64,000 nucleotides of DNA from Silene latifolia (GCF_048544455.1 NC_133536.1:26724152-26788151); one strand, 5' to 3'. Positions 23,957 through 36,289 are shown, numbered from the stretch's first letter. Program-made: numbers and translations. The notes: generated by a model from the letters alone, not told the origin.

Positions 23957-26900
23957 CTATACAAAGTACTTTCTTAAGTTGTCGGTGTTCCAATGGCTCA
24001 TCAAAGGCACACCCTCCATGTCCGTCAGCCGGTATGTACCCGGCCTCATCTCTTCAACCACTTTGTAGGGACCCTCCCAGTTGGCCGTCAGCTTACCGTG
24101 AATGTTTCCTTTGTTGGTGGCAGCCGACTTCCTTAGGACTAGGTCTCCTACTTTTAAGTCCCTTTTGTGGACTCTTCGGTTGTAGGCTCTTCTCATCCGG
24201 TTTTGATATACTGCCAAGTTGAGACGTGCTGTATCTCGGCTTTCTTCGACCAGGTCTAGGGAGGCTTTCGGGCCTTCCTCGTTTTCACCAGGTTAAAGGT
24301 AGCCGTTCGAATGTTGGCACCGTTGCTTCAATTGGTAGGATCGCCGGAACCGTAGACCGGTGGAAGGGGTGTACCCCGTTGCTTCTTTCTCCGTGGTCCG
24401 AAGGGACCACGGGGCGCCGGTAGTTCATCGGCCCACCTTTCCTTAAGGTCTTCAACTGTTTTCTTCAAACCGTTGAGGATTGTTTTGTTGGCGCCCGCCC
24501 GCCCGTTGCTCGTGGGTGGCGGACGGAGGAGTACGCAAACTTGATGTCAAGCTCTTCTAACCGATTCATTATCGGTCGCTCCAAAACTCTCGGCCGTGGT
24601 CGAATACCATAACTTGGGGCAACCCGAAGCGAGTTATCACATTTTCCCAAATTACCTTTCGACGGTCGGCGCGTGGTCTTCGCTGGTCATCGCTGCTACG
24701 ACTTCTACCCATTTGGTGAAGTAATCAACGGCGACGATTAAGAACTTCCTTCCTCCGGAGGCCGTGGGGAATGGCCCTAGCATGTCCATCCCCCACTGTG
24801 CGAAAGGAAGGGGACTAAGCACCGGTTGTAGGTCCCTGGAGGGAGCGTGTATTACCGGGGCATGCATCTGACAGTTTGTGCATTTCTTGGTCTTTGTTCG
24901 GAATCTTGAAGCATGGTGGGCCGAGTAGCCAGCGCGAGAGCTTTGTGGGCTAGTGTTCTTGCCCCCATGTGGTGTCCACAGATGCCTTCGTGAATCTCTG
25001 TCAGTATCAGCTCTGCGTCGGCTGGACCGACACACTTCAAGAGTGGTCTTGTTACGGATCTTCTGTATAGTTCCCCTTCGAACACCAAGTATCTGGCGGC
25101 GATCCTTTTTATTTTGGCCGAGGGATTGCGGCCCTCTGGCAATTCACCTGTAAGTTTGTATTTCATTATCGGAGTCATCCACGTTGTCCCGGCCTCTATG
25201 TTTCCCACCATGCCGACGGTCTCAGTGATGCTCTTCGCATTCCGATATCTACCAAAGACGGTTCGGCTGACATTCTTGATGGTTGAGCTGGCAAGTTTGG
25301 AGAGAGCGTCGGCCCGGTTGTTCTCGGATCTGGGAACGCATTGGATTTGGAAAGATTTCAATTTCGCTATGTCGGCCTTTACCCTCTCTAGGTACCTTAC
25401 CATTCCGTCGTCCCGAGCCTCAAACTCCCCTCTGATTTGGTTGGTAACCAACGGTGAGTCTGTCTTCAACACAATGTGTTCTCGCTCCGTGACCCTAGCT
25501 AGCTCGACTCCGGTTATCACCGCCTCGTATTCGGATTCGTTGTTCGAGGCCGAGAAGGTGAATTTCAAGGCGTACTCAAACTCGTCTCCGTTTGGGCTGA
25601 TGATAAGGATGCCGGCTCCCGAGCCGTTCGTCGTGGAGGAGCCGTCGGTGTAAACCTCCCATACGCCAGGTTTGGCTTTTCTTGATATGTGCATTCGGCC
25701 AAGAAATCTGCAAGTGCTTGCCCCTTTATCGAAGGCCTTGGTTTGTCTTGAATGCCGGGGAGAGTTCCACCGCCCATTTGATGAGCTGCGGATTGTTCGA
25801 ATTTTTCCAGAGCTTTCTCTAATGGCTGATCGGTTAGGACCGTCACGGGGTGTGCGTCGAAGTAGGGTTTTAACTTCCTTGTGGCAACGACGACGGCGAA
25901 GGCTGCTTTTTCAATCAGTGGGTAATTTCTCTCGGCGGGTAACAGCGTATGGCTGACAAAGTAGATTGGGTGTTGTTGCTTGTCCTCTTCTCTGACGATC
26001 ACTGCACTGACCGTGGCCGAGGTAACTGCTATGTATAGGTATAGCGTCTCCCCAGATCGGCACAGACGAGTTGGGAGAGTACGAAGGTGAGCTTTCAGTT
26101 GCCTGAAAGCTGTGCTCTGTTCCTCCCCCCAGCTGAAGTCTTTATTCCCCTTCAAAACTTTGAAGAATGGGGTGCTCTTGTCGGCCGACCGAGAGATGAA
26201 ACGGGCGAGAGCCGCCATTCTCCCGGTTAGCATCATAACCTCTTTTCGATTCCTTGGTTCCGGCAGGTCTAGGATTGCTTGGATTTTGTCTGGATTTGCA
26301 TCAATGCCCCTGGCACTAACAAGTACACCGAGGAATTTACCTGCCCGGACACCGAAGTTGCATTTCATTGGGTTGAGCTTCATCTTGTATTTCCTTAGCG
26401 AACAAAATGTTTCGTGTAAATCGGCCAGGTGCTCGCTGTCGGACTTGCTTTTTACAATAGCATCGTCGACGTAGGCCTCAATGTTTCGCCCTTTTTGATT
26501 TTGAAACACTTTGTCCACCAGCCTTGTATACGTTGCGCCGGCGTTTTTCAAACCAAACGGCATCATTTTGTACATGTATGTGCCGTTAGCGGTGATGAAT
26601 GCGCATTTAGGCATGTCTTCCTCAGCCATGAATACCTGGTGATACCCCGAGAAGGCGTCTAGCAGGCTTAGCATGGTGTATCCTGCCGTGGCGTCGATCA
26701 AGCTATCTATTCGAGGCAAAGGGTAACAATCTTTGGGGCATGCTCTATTAAGTTGGGTAAAGTCTACACACATTCTCCATGCCCCCGATGATTTCTTTAC
26801 CATCACAACATTGGCTAACCACTCGGGGTAAGTGCAAGGCATAATAAAGCCCGCCGTAAGTAGTTTATCTACCTCGGCTTTGATGGCCTCATCTTTCTCG

Positions 26901-27814
26901 ACTGAGGAGTTCCTCATCCTTTGCTTGACAGGGCGAGCGGTGGGGAGTACGTTCAGCTTGTGAATAATTACTTCCCGGCTCACGCCTGGCATCTCGGCCG
27001 CTGAGTAGGCGAAGACGTCCTTATTTTTCCTCAGTAGGTCCAGGAGTTCGGCTCTGAATTTTGGTTCCAGGTTGACACCGACGGTCACGGTGCGACCTGG
27101 GTCAATCTCCACCTCCTCTGTCTCTGCTCCTTCAACCATGCTGATGGTTCGGTCGATCTCGGACCTGGGAGTGTGCTGTATCTGGAAGGATTTTAATTTT
27201 GAAGCGACGACTCTCACCCTTTCTAGATACCTTGTCGTCCTATGGTCCCGAGCCTTGTGCTCTCCTTTGATCTGGTTGGTCAATAAGAGCGAATCTGTTT
27301 TCACCACAACATGCTCCGCCCCGGCGGTTCTGGCTAGCCTGACTCCGGTTATCGCTGCCTCGTACTTGGATTCGTTGTTTGAGGTCAAAGAGGTAAGCTT
27401 CAAGGTGCGCTCGAATACGTCTCCGTTTGGGCTAAGAATAACGATGCTGGCTTTCGAGCTATCCGTCGAGGAAAGGCCGTTGGTGTGTATCTCCCATACG
27501 CCGGGTTCCTTCTCGTTCTTCGAGGCGAGCTTATGTGCTTCCCCCCGGTCCGAGACGTATATCAATGTCAAGGCCCGGATGGAAATTACGGCGTCGGTTT
27601 CACTCAAAGTGACCCGGCCTATGAGCACGTTGTGGGCAGATGTGCCGTCGATAACTATAAATTCGGACATAACATTCCCCGGCTCGGTTCCCTCGCCGAA
27701 CCTCACCGGCGATCGGCCGACCCCGGGGGTACCAGGCCGACCCCGAAAAAGGCATACGGCGGGTTGGTGCGGGGGCTCAAATCTTCGACTCTCGGGCCGA
27801 GGCCGAGAAAGCAT
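23957..27814 (-). pseudogene. Tat element pol region (RT, RNase H, aRNH, integrase)
   Basis: From right to left: the rest of the protease, an RNase H-like block (27140-27530), reverse transcriptase (RMCVDFTQLN, YVDD near 26470), the Ty3-type RNase H (HPIYFVSHTLLP, VLTDQPL), an archaeal-type RNase H (VYTDGSSTTNGSGAGI, near 25660), an integrase zinc-binding and core region (CHHASRFR and WGMDMLGPFP, 24600-25000) and the integrase C-terminus (VGDLVLRKS, NWEGPYKV, 23957-24217). It is broken in several places. Confidence 0.88.
27140..27530 (-). repeat. Extra RNase H-like block upstream of RT
   Basis: This stretch is a diverged direct copy of the archaeal-type RNase H at about 25300-25690. Shared words include PNGD, TSNNESKYEA/SASNNESEYEA, VKTDS, TNQI and RYLERV. 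It lies between protease and RT, so the element carries two copies of this domain in an unusual order. It looks degenerate. Confidence 0.8.
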
Positions 27815-29685
27815 TCTCTGTACATAATGTTTGTGTAGGCGCCTGTGTCAATCAGGCACCTCTTCACCAAGTGGTTGGCTATGTCTAGGTGGACCGTAAG
27901 TGGGTCGCTGTGAAGAGCGACGACTCCCTCGTAGTCCTTCTGCCCAATGGTCATATCGGGGATGTTGGAAGCGGGGGTGGCTGTGTTGGGCACAAAGTTG
28001 ATGGTCTGACACGGTTCATTTAGGTGCCGTTTGTGCCCATGAGCGGACCCACCATTCTCGTTGCCCTCGATGATAGCATGGATTACTCCTATCCGTTCAG
28101 AGACGGACTTGCTATGCGACCCGCCGGCATCTGGTTTTTGGCCCCTGGCAATATATTTGCCGAGGCTTCCCTTTCGGATCAGTTCCTCAATGGCATTCTT
28201 CAGATGTCGGCAGTCGTTGGTTAGATGACCGGTGTGGCCGTGGTACTCACAGTACTGGCTCGTGTCACCGTCACTTCTCGGCCTAGGGGGTCTTTCCCAC
28301 TTCTGGCCCTCGTTCTTGCTCAACGCGAAGACCTCGGCGGCCGGTACGACTAGGGGGGTGTGGTCATCGTACCGTTTTTTGTAATACGTTCCCGAGCTCC
28401 CCCCGGCATCCGCCGAGCTCTGTTTCCTGGCAGATTTGTCCGGCAGTGACCTATTATTCTCACGGCGTCTTTCGTCGGACCGTGATCCGTTGTTGCCACG
28501 GCGTCTTTCATCCGGGTTGTCCTCCCGGTGGCTCTTCTTTTCGGAGGGCTCGGCCTCGCTGGGGCCTACCCATGTCTTGTGATAGTCTTCTACCTTGATG
28601 GCCTGGTCGGCCATCTTCCTAGCGGCGTCCAAGTTCAGGCCTCCGCACTTGATGAGCTCGTTTTTCAAGTCTCCCCTTGGGAGGCCCTTCATCAGCGCGA
28701 AGGCCGCCAATTCGGGATTAATTTCTCGAATCTGCTGGACCTTTCCGTCGAACCTCTTCACATAGCTTCGTAGAGACTCGCCCCCCTCCTGTTTGATAGT
28801 TAGGAGGTCCGATGTCTCCACGGCCCTTCTCTTGTTGCAAGAGTACTGGGCTAGAAAGGCGTCCCTTAGGTCGGCGTAGTAGTATATTGAGCCGTCGGGA
28901 AGCCCTTTGTACCAACTTTGAGCCATCCCATGCAAAGTTGTTGGGAAGACTCGGCACCAGACCTCATCGGGCTGCTCCCATACCGACATGTAAGACTCGA
29001 AAGCCTCAGCGTGGTCGGCTGGATCACTATCTCCTTTGTACGATAGGGGTGGCAACTTGAGCTTAGTTGGCACCTGGACTTCTAGGACGTAGGCGTTGAG
29101 GGGCTGTCTGACCATGTGTCGAACGACACGCGGCGATCGGCTCCTCGCATTCCTACTCTGGCTCCTCTCCTCGTAGCGGGGAGGACTCCTTCTTCGACTC
29201 GGACTTCTTCCCCAATTTCTGCTGAGTCGGACTCCTCTGGTTCCTCCGGGGTAAGCCTCGTTCGTGTTGCGGGGACGCTGTCCTCCCATGAGTGCGGGAA
29301 GGACTTAGGTCTACCACGCCCACTTTGGGCTCCCCCGGCAACTTGGCTGGGTCAGCTTCTCCCAGTGCTCCGTTCAAATTTCTCGGAGTCACGTTTCGGG
29401 CCCTGGTCTCCTAGATGGTTTCCGCCGCTCTTGTCGGCGTGACAGTGTGAGCAGGCGTATTACTAATTAGGTCCAGGACCATTTTCAGTTTCGCTATGTC
29501 AACCACATGTCCCATGATGGTGACCTGGTTGGCTGGCAGCGGCGCGTGTCCGGCATTATTGGCATGCCGAACTCCGGTTGGATTACCCCGCCGGTGGAGG
29601 GCTGCACGACTCCAGAATTGTTGAAAGTATCATCGTGGTAGAATGCGGTTTCGTCGGTCACGACTGCGTCTTGTTGTTTTGACAT
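27703..29685 (-). pseudogene. Tat element gag and protease region
   Basis: The region encodes the capsid/nucleocapsid and the start of the aspartic protease of the retroelement. The gag core shows WYKGLPDGSI and a CCHC knuckle (CEYHGHTGHLTNDC). The protease motif LIDTGAYTNIM follows near 27840. An N-terminal segment is at 29494-29685. As a whole the gag is interrupted. Confidence 0.8.
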
Positions 29686-29760
29686 CTTAGCTTTTTGGGT
29701 GGGTTTTTGTTGTTTTTTTTTTTGTTTGGGAATGAATGTGACTAGCTTCTAGTGTCTATT

Positions 29761-29776
29761 CCCACAGACGGCGCCA
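29761..29776 (-). promoter_or_regulatory. tRNA primer-binding site of the Tat element
   Basis: The minus strand reads TGGCGCCGTCTGTGGG two bases inside the 5' LTR. Its first nine bases match the tRNA-Asp-type site usual for Tat/Athila elements. Confidence 0.75.
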
Positions 29777-29778
29777 AT

Positions 29779-30386
29779 TGTTCCGGGTGTAATTCCAGAG
29801 CAGGTATAGTTACCACCCGTGGCTTGTTGAATGATGTCTTAAGTTGGATTCTCCTTTGGTCTCAATCGTTCCTCTCGGCCTCTCCTGCAACAATGAACGA
29901 ACTGAGGGCTTGGCTTTGTGCCAAACGTACTCACTCCGACGCTCAAGTCAGTAAACTTAAAGGATAAGTCGTTACTTGGCTGAATGTATATTGTAGAGAG
30001 ATAAGGAAGATATTACCAGATGAATAGTGTATTTAGGTTTAGTTGTGTATATGTTGGGATCCCTTCCTCAATGAAGGTTGAGGAGTATTTATAGGCTTTC
30101 ACCTTTTGTTACGTAGTGGCCAAGTGGCTAGCAGGTGGAAAGACTGATCTACCCCTCGGCCGAGGGACCTATGGCAGGCCGGCGGGCCCTGTTGACTCAC
30201 CGCCGAGGGGTCTTGGATGTGAGTACGCGGGTATGTGTCCCGGCTGGCAAGTTGCCATGCCGAGACCCAGGCTGACAGGCCGATGGGCTGCATCGGCTAG
30301 GCTGTCTAAGTCGTTGACTTGCTGTGGTCGTCTTTGACCTTGCTCAATATGTTGACTTGGTCAGCGGTCCAGAATATGCCCCATCA
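29779..30386 (-). repeat. 5' LTR of the Tat element
   Basis: 608 bp, TG...CA. On the minus strand it carries a TATAAATACT promoter-like box near 30090. It is 8 bp shorter than the other LTR because of a short tandem repeat difference. Confidence 0.95.
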
Positions 30387-31502
30387 ATATATAAAAGAGA
30401 ATTTTTTCGAGCGATCTGAGAGCGTCCAAATCATCAAAAATTAATTTAGAAAAGTACCATAAATAATAATTTTTGATGTAAAAACTAAAGTGGAGAATCT
30501 TTAAATTATTATAATATATATTTCCTAAATTATATTCAAGTGATATTTCCAATTTTTATATCAAACTTTTACATTTCACTTGGCAAAAAGGTATCGTTAA
30601 AAAATTATTAAAATAATATAATTAGCTTCGTGGTAAAAAAAAAATGATATCATTAGAGTATAGATTTCATATTATTTGCACATATTAAAACTTCTTAGTA
30701 CGTAAAATTGTGTAATGTTTAGTATGTTTTGTCCCACATTGGAAAATAACGTAGGTGTGGTGAATATACTACGTATAAATAGTAGAATTGTCCCAAATCG
30801 AAAGATTAGTATAAGGTGATGTGATCTTATGATTATAAATAGGAGGCATATTTGGAACTTATGTATCCACCCAAAATTTTCGAGTCTCATAAATATTGTT
30901 TTAAAGAGCTCTTAAGATTTTCTATCATTATCTACGATATAATATAAAAAATAAAGTGGAAATTGTTGGGAACTACCCGGGAAAGAGTTAAGAACATGAA
31001 CAAGAAAATCAAAAAATACAAAACTAAAGGTTTTACTAATGATAGTCTCTTGACACAGTACAAACTAAAGATTTTACTAATGGTTGTCTTTTGAATGCAG
31101 TAATAGAGCGTTAATGAGTCGTTATATGTACGATGTAGAGATCCATATCTAATGATCGAGACTAAGTGGTTTTACCTTCATAGAAAAATAATATGTATAC
31201 AATAGTGATTTTTTTAAGAAGAGACATGTACTTCTTGGTATGTTATATCTTTTACATTGAAAAATAATGTAGGCATGATAAACATACTACGTCTAAGTAA
31301 TTAAATTATGTATCTCACATCGAAAGAATAGTATACGGTAGGGTGATTCTATAAATATAAATAAGAGGCATCCTTAAAACTTAGGTATTAACCCAAAATT
31401 AAAAATTAATATAAAAGATATGTACTTTTTAGTTTGTTATATGTCCCACATTGAAAAATAATGTAGATGTAGTGAATATATTATGTATAAATAATAGAAT
31501 CG

Positions 31503-31506
<4 letters not shown>
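30387..31506. other. AT-rich spacer with three copies of a promoter-like module
   Basis: A diverged module recurs at about 30705-30890, 31225-31400 and 31410-31506. Each has a TCCCACATTG-like word (TTTTACATTG in the second), then GAAAAATAATGTAG and a TATAAATA-type box in the first and third; ATAAATAGGAGGCAT-like words end the first two. The third copy is cut off by the (TA)n tract of element C. The layout recalls LTR or TRIM promoter halves. No gene is seen. Confidence 0.45.

Positions 31507-31547
<41 letters not shown>
31507..31547. repeat. (TA)n tract, left edge of element C
   Basis: A pure AT/TA run of about 41 bp sits directly against the left TIR of element C. Confidence 0.95.
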
Positions 31548-31553
<6 letters not shown>

Positions 31554-31959
31554 TTGGATTTGGTGATTTTGGTTCTTATGGTGAGTTGTGAGTTGGGAGA
31601 ATCTCAACCATTAGATTAAATTAGAGATGAGTGGCCAAGATTAATATTAGTTGTCATATAAAAGCATTGTTATTTAATTTATTTTCTCTTTTTTCTAGTG
31701 CTACTTTTTTTTACTTTAATTTTTTTATCTCTTTTTTTTACCTCGTGTTATTATGCTTTTTTTTTACAACTTTGATTTTTTTTTCTCTTATGTTTTTCTC
31801 TAATTTTCTCATTATGTTACCTTTTTTTCTTTTTCTTTTTGTACCAAATTTTTTTTTGCTTGAATTTTTTTTCACTCTTATTTTTTTTACCTCGTGTTAT
31901 TATGCTGTTATTGTGATTTTTTTTTTTTAACTTGATTTTTAAACGACTTTGATTTTTTT

Positions 31960-32762
31960 TTTCTCTTTTTTTTTTTTACATGTTATTGTCTTTGTTATTG
32001 TGCTATTATTGTTATTGTGATGTTATTCTCACGACACTTTGATTTTTTTACGACTTTGATTTTTTTTTTTCGTTTTTTACCACATGTTATTGTGCTGTTA
32101 TTCTACTGTTATTATGCTGTTATTGTGCTTTTTTTTTACTTTTTTTTTTTTACGACTTTGATTTTTTTCTCTTTTTTTTTTACCACATGTTATTGTGCTG
32201 TTATTGTTATTCCGCTGTTATTGTGATGTTATTCTGCTGTTAGTTTGATTTTTTTTACGACTTTCATTTTTTTTCTCTTTTTTTACCACATGTTATTGTG
32301 CTGTTATTGTTATTCTGCTATTATTGTGATGTTATTGTGATGTTATTCTGCTGTTACTTTGATTTTCTTTACGACTTTGATTTTTTTTTTTACCACGTGT
32401 TATTGTATTGTTATTCTACTGTTATTCTGTTGCTGTTGTGATGTTATTCCGGTGTCACTTTGATTTTTTTTACTACTTTGATTTTTTTACTCTTTTTTAC
32501 CGCATGTTATTGTGCTGTTATTCTGGTGTTATTGTGATGTTATTCCGGTGTCACTTAGATTTTTTTACTATTTTGATTTTTGTACTCTTTTTTACCACAT
32601 GTTATTGTGTTGTTATTCTACTGTTATTGTTATTCCGGTGTTATTGTGATGTTATTCCGATGTCACTTTGAGTTTTTTACTACTTTAATTTTTTTTACTC
32701 TTTTTACCACGTGTTATTGTACTGTTATTCTGGTGGTATTGTTATTCTAGTGTTATTGTAAC
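31960..32762. repeat. T-rich motif array in element C
   Basis: An irregular repeat combines TTATTGTGATGTTATTC, CTTTGATTTTTTTTAC and TACCACATGTTATTGTG, roughly ten turns. It has no coding meaning; open frames here are F/L/Y-rich by composition. Confidence 0.8.
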
Positions 32763-32806
32763 TTTAACAAAGAAAAGTGGGCGGAAGAAGACCTTCAGCA
32801 ACTAAA

Positions 32807-33595
32807 GGGGGCGTTTGGTTCGGGGGCTTTAGGAAAGGGAAAGGGAATTAAAATGGGTGATTCCTTTTGTTGTTGTTTGTTTGAGACAAACAAAGGGTAA
32901 CCCATACCCTCTCTTACCCCCAAAACCATCCACATCCATACCCCTACCCCCCCTAGGGTAAGCCCATACCCTTTCCCTCCTACTCTCTATTTCCACCACT
33001 ACATCCGTACACCCACCGTCAACCACTATCACCAACACCCACCACACCGACACAACCACCACCAGCGACGTCGGCGGTCCCTCATCATTCCGGCCCACTC
33101 ACCGGCGTACTCATTCGGACCCCACATCCCCAACCACTAAACACCACACCAACACCTTTAATAACTATCCCACCCTACCGAAACTCCCTCCCCCGCCGGT
33201 AACCTCTCTTTCCGACAACCCAACACTGTCGAAGCCTCCGCCAACCACAATAAAACACCAGATCTGGTATTTACTACGGTGAGGGAGGGAGTTTCGTGGG
33301 TGGTGGAGATTGTTTTTAGGTTGGTTTCAGGTTTGGGTTAAGGGTGTATGGCGGTGTGGTAGGCTGGGGTCGGCAATACGACGGTGAGGCGGCTACTGAG
33401 CGGCGACGGTGAATTGCCTAATGGTGGTGGTGGCGTGGGATAAGGTGGTTTGTGGTGTTGGTGGTGGATACGATGGAATTGAATTTTCCTTTCTTGTTCC
33501 AAACAACTAATATAATCTAAGGGTAACCCATACCTTTCCCCTCATTTCTCTTTCTTTTTTCCATTCTCTTTCCCTTTCCCGTACCAAACGCCCCC
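32807..33595. mobile_element. MITE with GGGGGCGTTTGGT ends, nested in C
   Basis: 789 bp with TIRs GGGGGCGTTTGGTTCGGG and, reverse-complemented, GGGGGCGTTTGGTACGGG. These ends are typical of Tourist/Harbinger-type MITEs. The flanks are AAA and TAA, so the expected 3-bp TAA duplication is not exact. There are no coding regions. Confidence 0.75.
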
Positions 33596-33763
33596 TAATT
33601 TATTTAAAACCGCCATAGCCTCCTTCAATGTTGGAGGAGTAAGAAAATTTGTGTGCAGGATTTCTCTTCTTAGTGATGCGCGATTAGCCTTCAATAAAAT
33701 TGAGAGATATCCAATCAATTAATTCTCATATATAGGCTTATCTAGATGGTATAACTGTATAAG

Positions 33764-33952
33764 TTAAAAAGAAGCAATGCAAACCATTTTAAGAATATGC
33801 TTGATTTCTTCGACAAGACTTCTGTCATTAACTCCTTTGAGTAATATATCAACTGTATTCTTTGTAGCTTGTGCTAAGTGAAATATATCTACAACACAAC
33901 ATAGATTGTAAGGAAAAATCACACTCCTATATGCTATGCATCTCGAACGCAT
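33764..33952 (-). other. Short open stretch, possible captured exon
   Basis: This is a 62-codon open frame whose protein-like part includes LAQATKNTVDILLKG and RSLVEEIKHIL. I do not recognise it. It lies in a gene-capturing element, so a captured exon is possible. Chance is not excluded. Confidence 0.2.
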
Positions 33953-34436
33953 GAGAGTAAGGATGCTTGTAATACAAAAAGGGGTAATCTGATTCCTAAG
34001 AAACTAGATTAGAAATTCCGCTAAACGCACTAGTAAGTGCTAATGTATATTGGCGGTTGCCAAAAAAATTTCTAACGGACTCTCAACCCCCACCTACTCA
34101 CACAAACGAGAGGCACGAGCAGCGATTAGCTAATGTGACGCAGCAGCGTCCAACCAACAGATCACTTTTTCGCTAAAATAGGCATGGAAAGTAAACCATT
34201 TTCTCAATCTGTTAATAAACCAATTCCATCCTACGCAGTAAAGTTTTGAAATACTAGTGGATGGTACATGTTGACGGTAACTGATGGCTACTAAGTACTT
34301 GACCCGCATCAACCAGCAGCGGCGACACCAACATTCCTCACTCGCCTCCACAACCACCACTTTCGTCCTCCTCATCCACTCGTTCTTCGCCATCAACAAA
34401 TTGATCACCAATCCACAACCACCTTGATCCGAATTT

Positions 34437-34490
34437 CGAAACAGTACAGTTTCGAAACAGTACAGTTTCGAAACAGTACAGTTTCTAATA
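34437..34490. repeat. Threefold 16-bp repeat
   Basis: CAGTTTCGAAACAGTA-type units occur three times in tandem. The unit contains the palindrome TTTCGAAA. Confidence 0.8.
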
Positions 34491-34675
34491 TCAGTTTCTC
34501 TCAAAAACAAGAACAAAAGACTCAAAATCCACCAGGAATACCATATTAACCAAATTAGAAGCAGTAAAAATGACCCAAAAGAACATCTGATCTGTTTTCT
34601 AAAGTCTCTGACACACACAGTTGCTCGAAATCTTGACTTTTTTTAGATTCAACACTTTTTGCAGGGACATGATCA

Positions 34676-34945
34676 TTATAAACAGCCAAGCCCTTTAGCT
34701 TCTGAAGATTTCATGATTCTAAATCTCTTGCAAGAGGTGATGAACATCTCCCAGGGAACGTCTCCGACAAGCATCCAGTCACCATGTTTGTCTTCATATG
34801 TTGGTGCGTACTCTGATCCATTGAACCCGTCTCTTTCCGAGTATTTTCCGATGCAGACCTTGAACATGTTTCCTAAAGCCATCAACAGTTCCTCATAAAT
34901 TTGGTACACTTTCAGGTCAATCTTCCTTAAGTATGGTGCTCCACT
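34676..34945 (-). pseudogene. Captured Aux/IAA fragment (PB1 domain, domains III-IV)
   Basis: The minus strand reads a continuous Aux/IAA C-terminus: [13 protein letters not shown] (domain III), [44 protein letters not shown] and [13 protein letters not shown], then TAA. In plants this PB1 domain mediates Aux/IAA and ARF dimerisation in auxin signalling. The N-terminal EAR motif (I) and degron (II) are absent, so it is only the C-terminal half, inside element C. No intron interrupts it, although Aux/IAA genes usually have introns in this part. That suggests a processed or cDNA-derived source, or intron loss in the donor. Function as a protein is doubtful. Confidence 0.9.
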
Positions 34946-35571
34946 CGTCAGAAAGGTTAAGACAATAAACCTAATCTCTTCCCCATTTGCCTTTCTTAAT
35001 TAATTAACCCAATCTTTCAATTATTCATCAACGGAACCCAGATTTAAAGACGATAAACCCAATCTATTCCTTAATCTTAAATCGGGACTTGGGCAGTATA
35101 AATAAATTTAGTTATGAATCGCCCAACAACGATGACGGATGTTTGAATTCTTACTGCATCAATGTTGAGACTCGAAATGCTTAAAAATCACTTGAAACGC
35201 AAGAGGCAACACAATCCATATTTGGGCACCAAAAATGTCGAAAATTGACGATATTGTTGAATTTAATGGTAGAATTCGTGAAATTGCAGGAGATATCATT
35301 GCTAGTGTACTAATTTTGCCCAAAAGTCTAGGTATTTTTTATTTTTTAATCGTTTTTTTTTTACCCAAATCTGTTTTTTTTTTTTTTTTTTTTTTTGGAG
35401 GTGGAGGGAGAATGAAGATAGAATTATGGGGAAGAAAGACGATATAGGATGTCAGTTTTTTTTCTTTTTTTTAGTTTCAATCTCAAGCGTTGGTTTCCCT
35501 TAAATCAATGGCTGAGATTTTTCAAATTCACAACTCACCGTAAGAACCAAACTCACGAGATTCCGATTATA

Positions 35572-35573
<2 letters not shown>

Positions 35574-35639
<66 letters not shown>
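35574..35639. repeat. (TA)n tract between elements C and D
   Basis: A pure TA run of about 66 bp forms the whole junction between the right TIR of C and the left TIR of D. Confidence 0.95.
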
Positions 35640-35642
<3 letters not shown>

Positions 35643-36289
35643 CTAGGATCATATGAGTTGGGTCATGTTTGGTGAGTTACCCCTCTAAATCTGGACCACT
35701 AATCTAATCTAAGATGAATGGCTGAGATTAAAACTTACTCAAGCTATAAAACCCCACTTTTCTCTCAATCTCCCTCATTATTATAAAAATCACTCTCTCT
35801 CTCCTTCTTCTCCCTCTAAAAAGCCGAACAAAAAAAAAAAAACCTTCGTCTGATAATCAATTTCAATTATTTCGTGCTCTTCATCTTCAATTTCTCTCCG
35901 TTTTCAGAGCGATTTCGTGCTTGTTCTTCGCGCTCAATAGATCTACTTCGTCTTTATCTTCAGTTTTTGCAATCAGGTAATCGTTTCCTCTTATTATACT
36001 ATTTTTTGTTTATTTTTGAACTTCATTTTTATTTTTCTTTGCTTGAATTTCTAGTCTTTTGTGTGTCTATTCTTCAACTTATTCAATCGTTTTCATTATG
36101 TAGTTCAATTTGTCGTGTTTTTGTTGTTAAATTACATTTTCTATTGTTTTCGCATAATTCTAGGGTTTCGTAATTGTATTTTGCGTTTTTGTACCGATTT
36201 TGAATTTTGATGTTGTTCTTTCGGTTTTGGTGATTTCATTGTGCTTTTGTTGCAATGAAGATAATTTGTTTGTTGAAATTATTCGTTAT

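Larger units (their letters stand above)
18850..30386 (-). mobile_element. Ty3/gypsy Tat-lineage element (Retand-like), nearly complete structure
   Basis: This is an 11.5-kb LTR retrotransposon in minus orientation. Structure from right to left: 5' LTR 29779-30386, primer site, gag and protease, RT, RNase H, archaeal-type RNase H, integrase, a ~206-bp tandem array, an antisense coding region, polypurine tract, and 3' LTR 18850-19465. The target duplication ATATA is at 18845-18849 and 30387-30391. The LTRs differ at about three bases plus one short length difference, roughly 0.5%, which suggests an age of a few hundred thousand years at usual plant rates. Dual RNase H and an antisense ORF are known Tat traits, and an amplified tandem repeat is known in Retand of Silene. 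The coding part is broken at several points, so this copy is a fossil despite its complete ends. Confidence 0.93.
31548..35573. mobile_element. TIR element C, 4.0 kb, Pack-MULE-like
   Basis: Imperfect ~75-bp terminal inverted repeats flank this element: left 31548-31625, right about 35495-35573. Shared words are TTTGGTTCTTA, GGTGAGTTGTGA and AATCTCA(A/G)CCATT. (TA)n tracts lie on both sides. There is no transposase. The interior has a T-rich motif array, a nested MITE and a captured Aux/IAA fragment, so it is a non-autonomous gene-capturing element. Assignment to Mutator-like elements rests on the long TIRs and on resemblance of the GGTGAG ends to the coding MULE at 47074. Confidence 0.75.

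Noticed and set aside
34130-34618. 162-codon minus-strand open frame in element C
   Set aside because: No recognisable domain, odd composition, and it overlaps a 16-bp tandem repeat. Probably chance.
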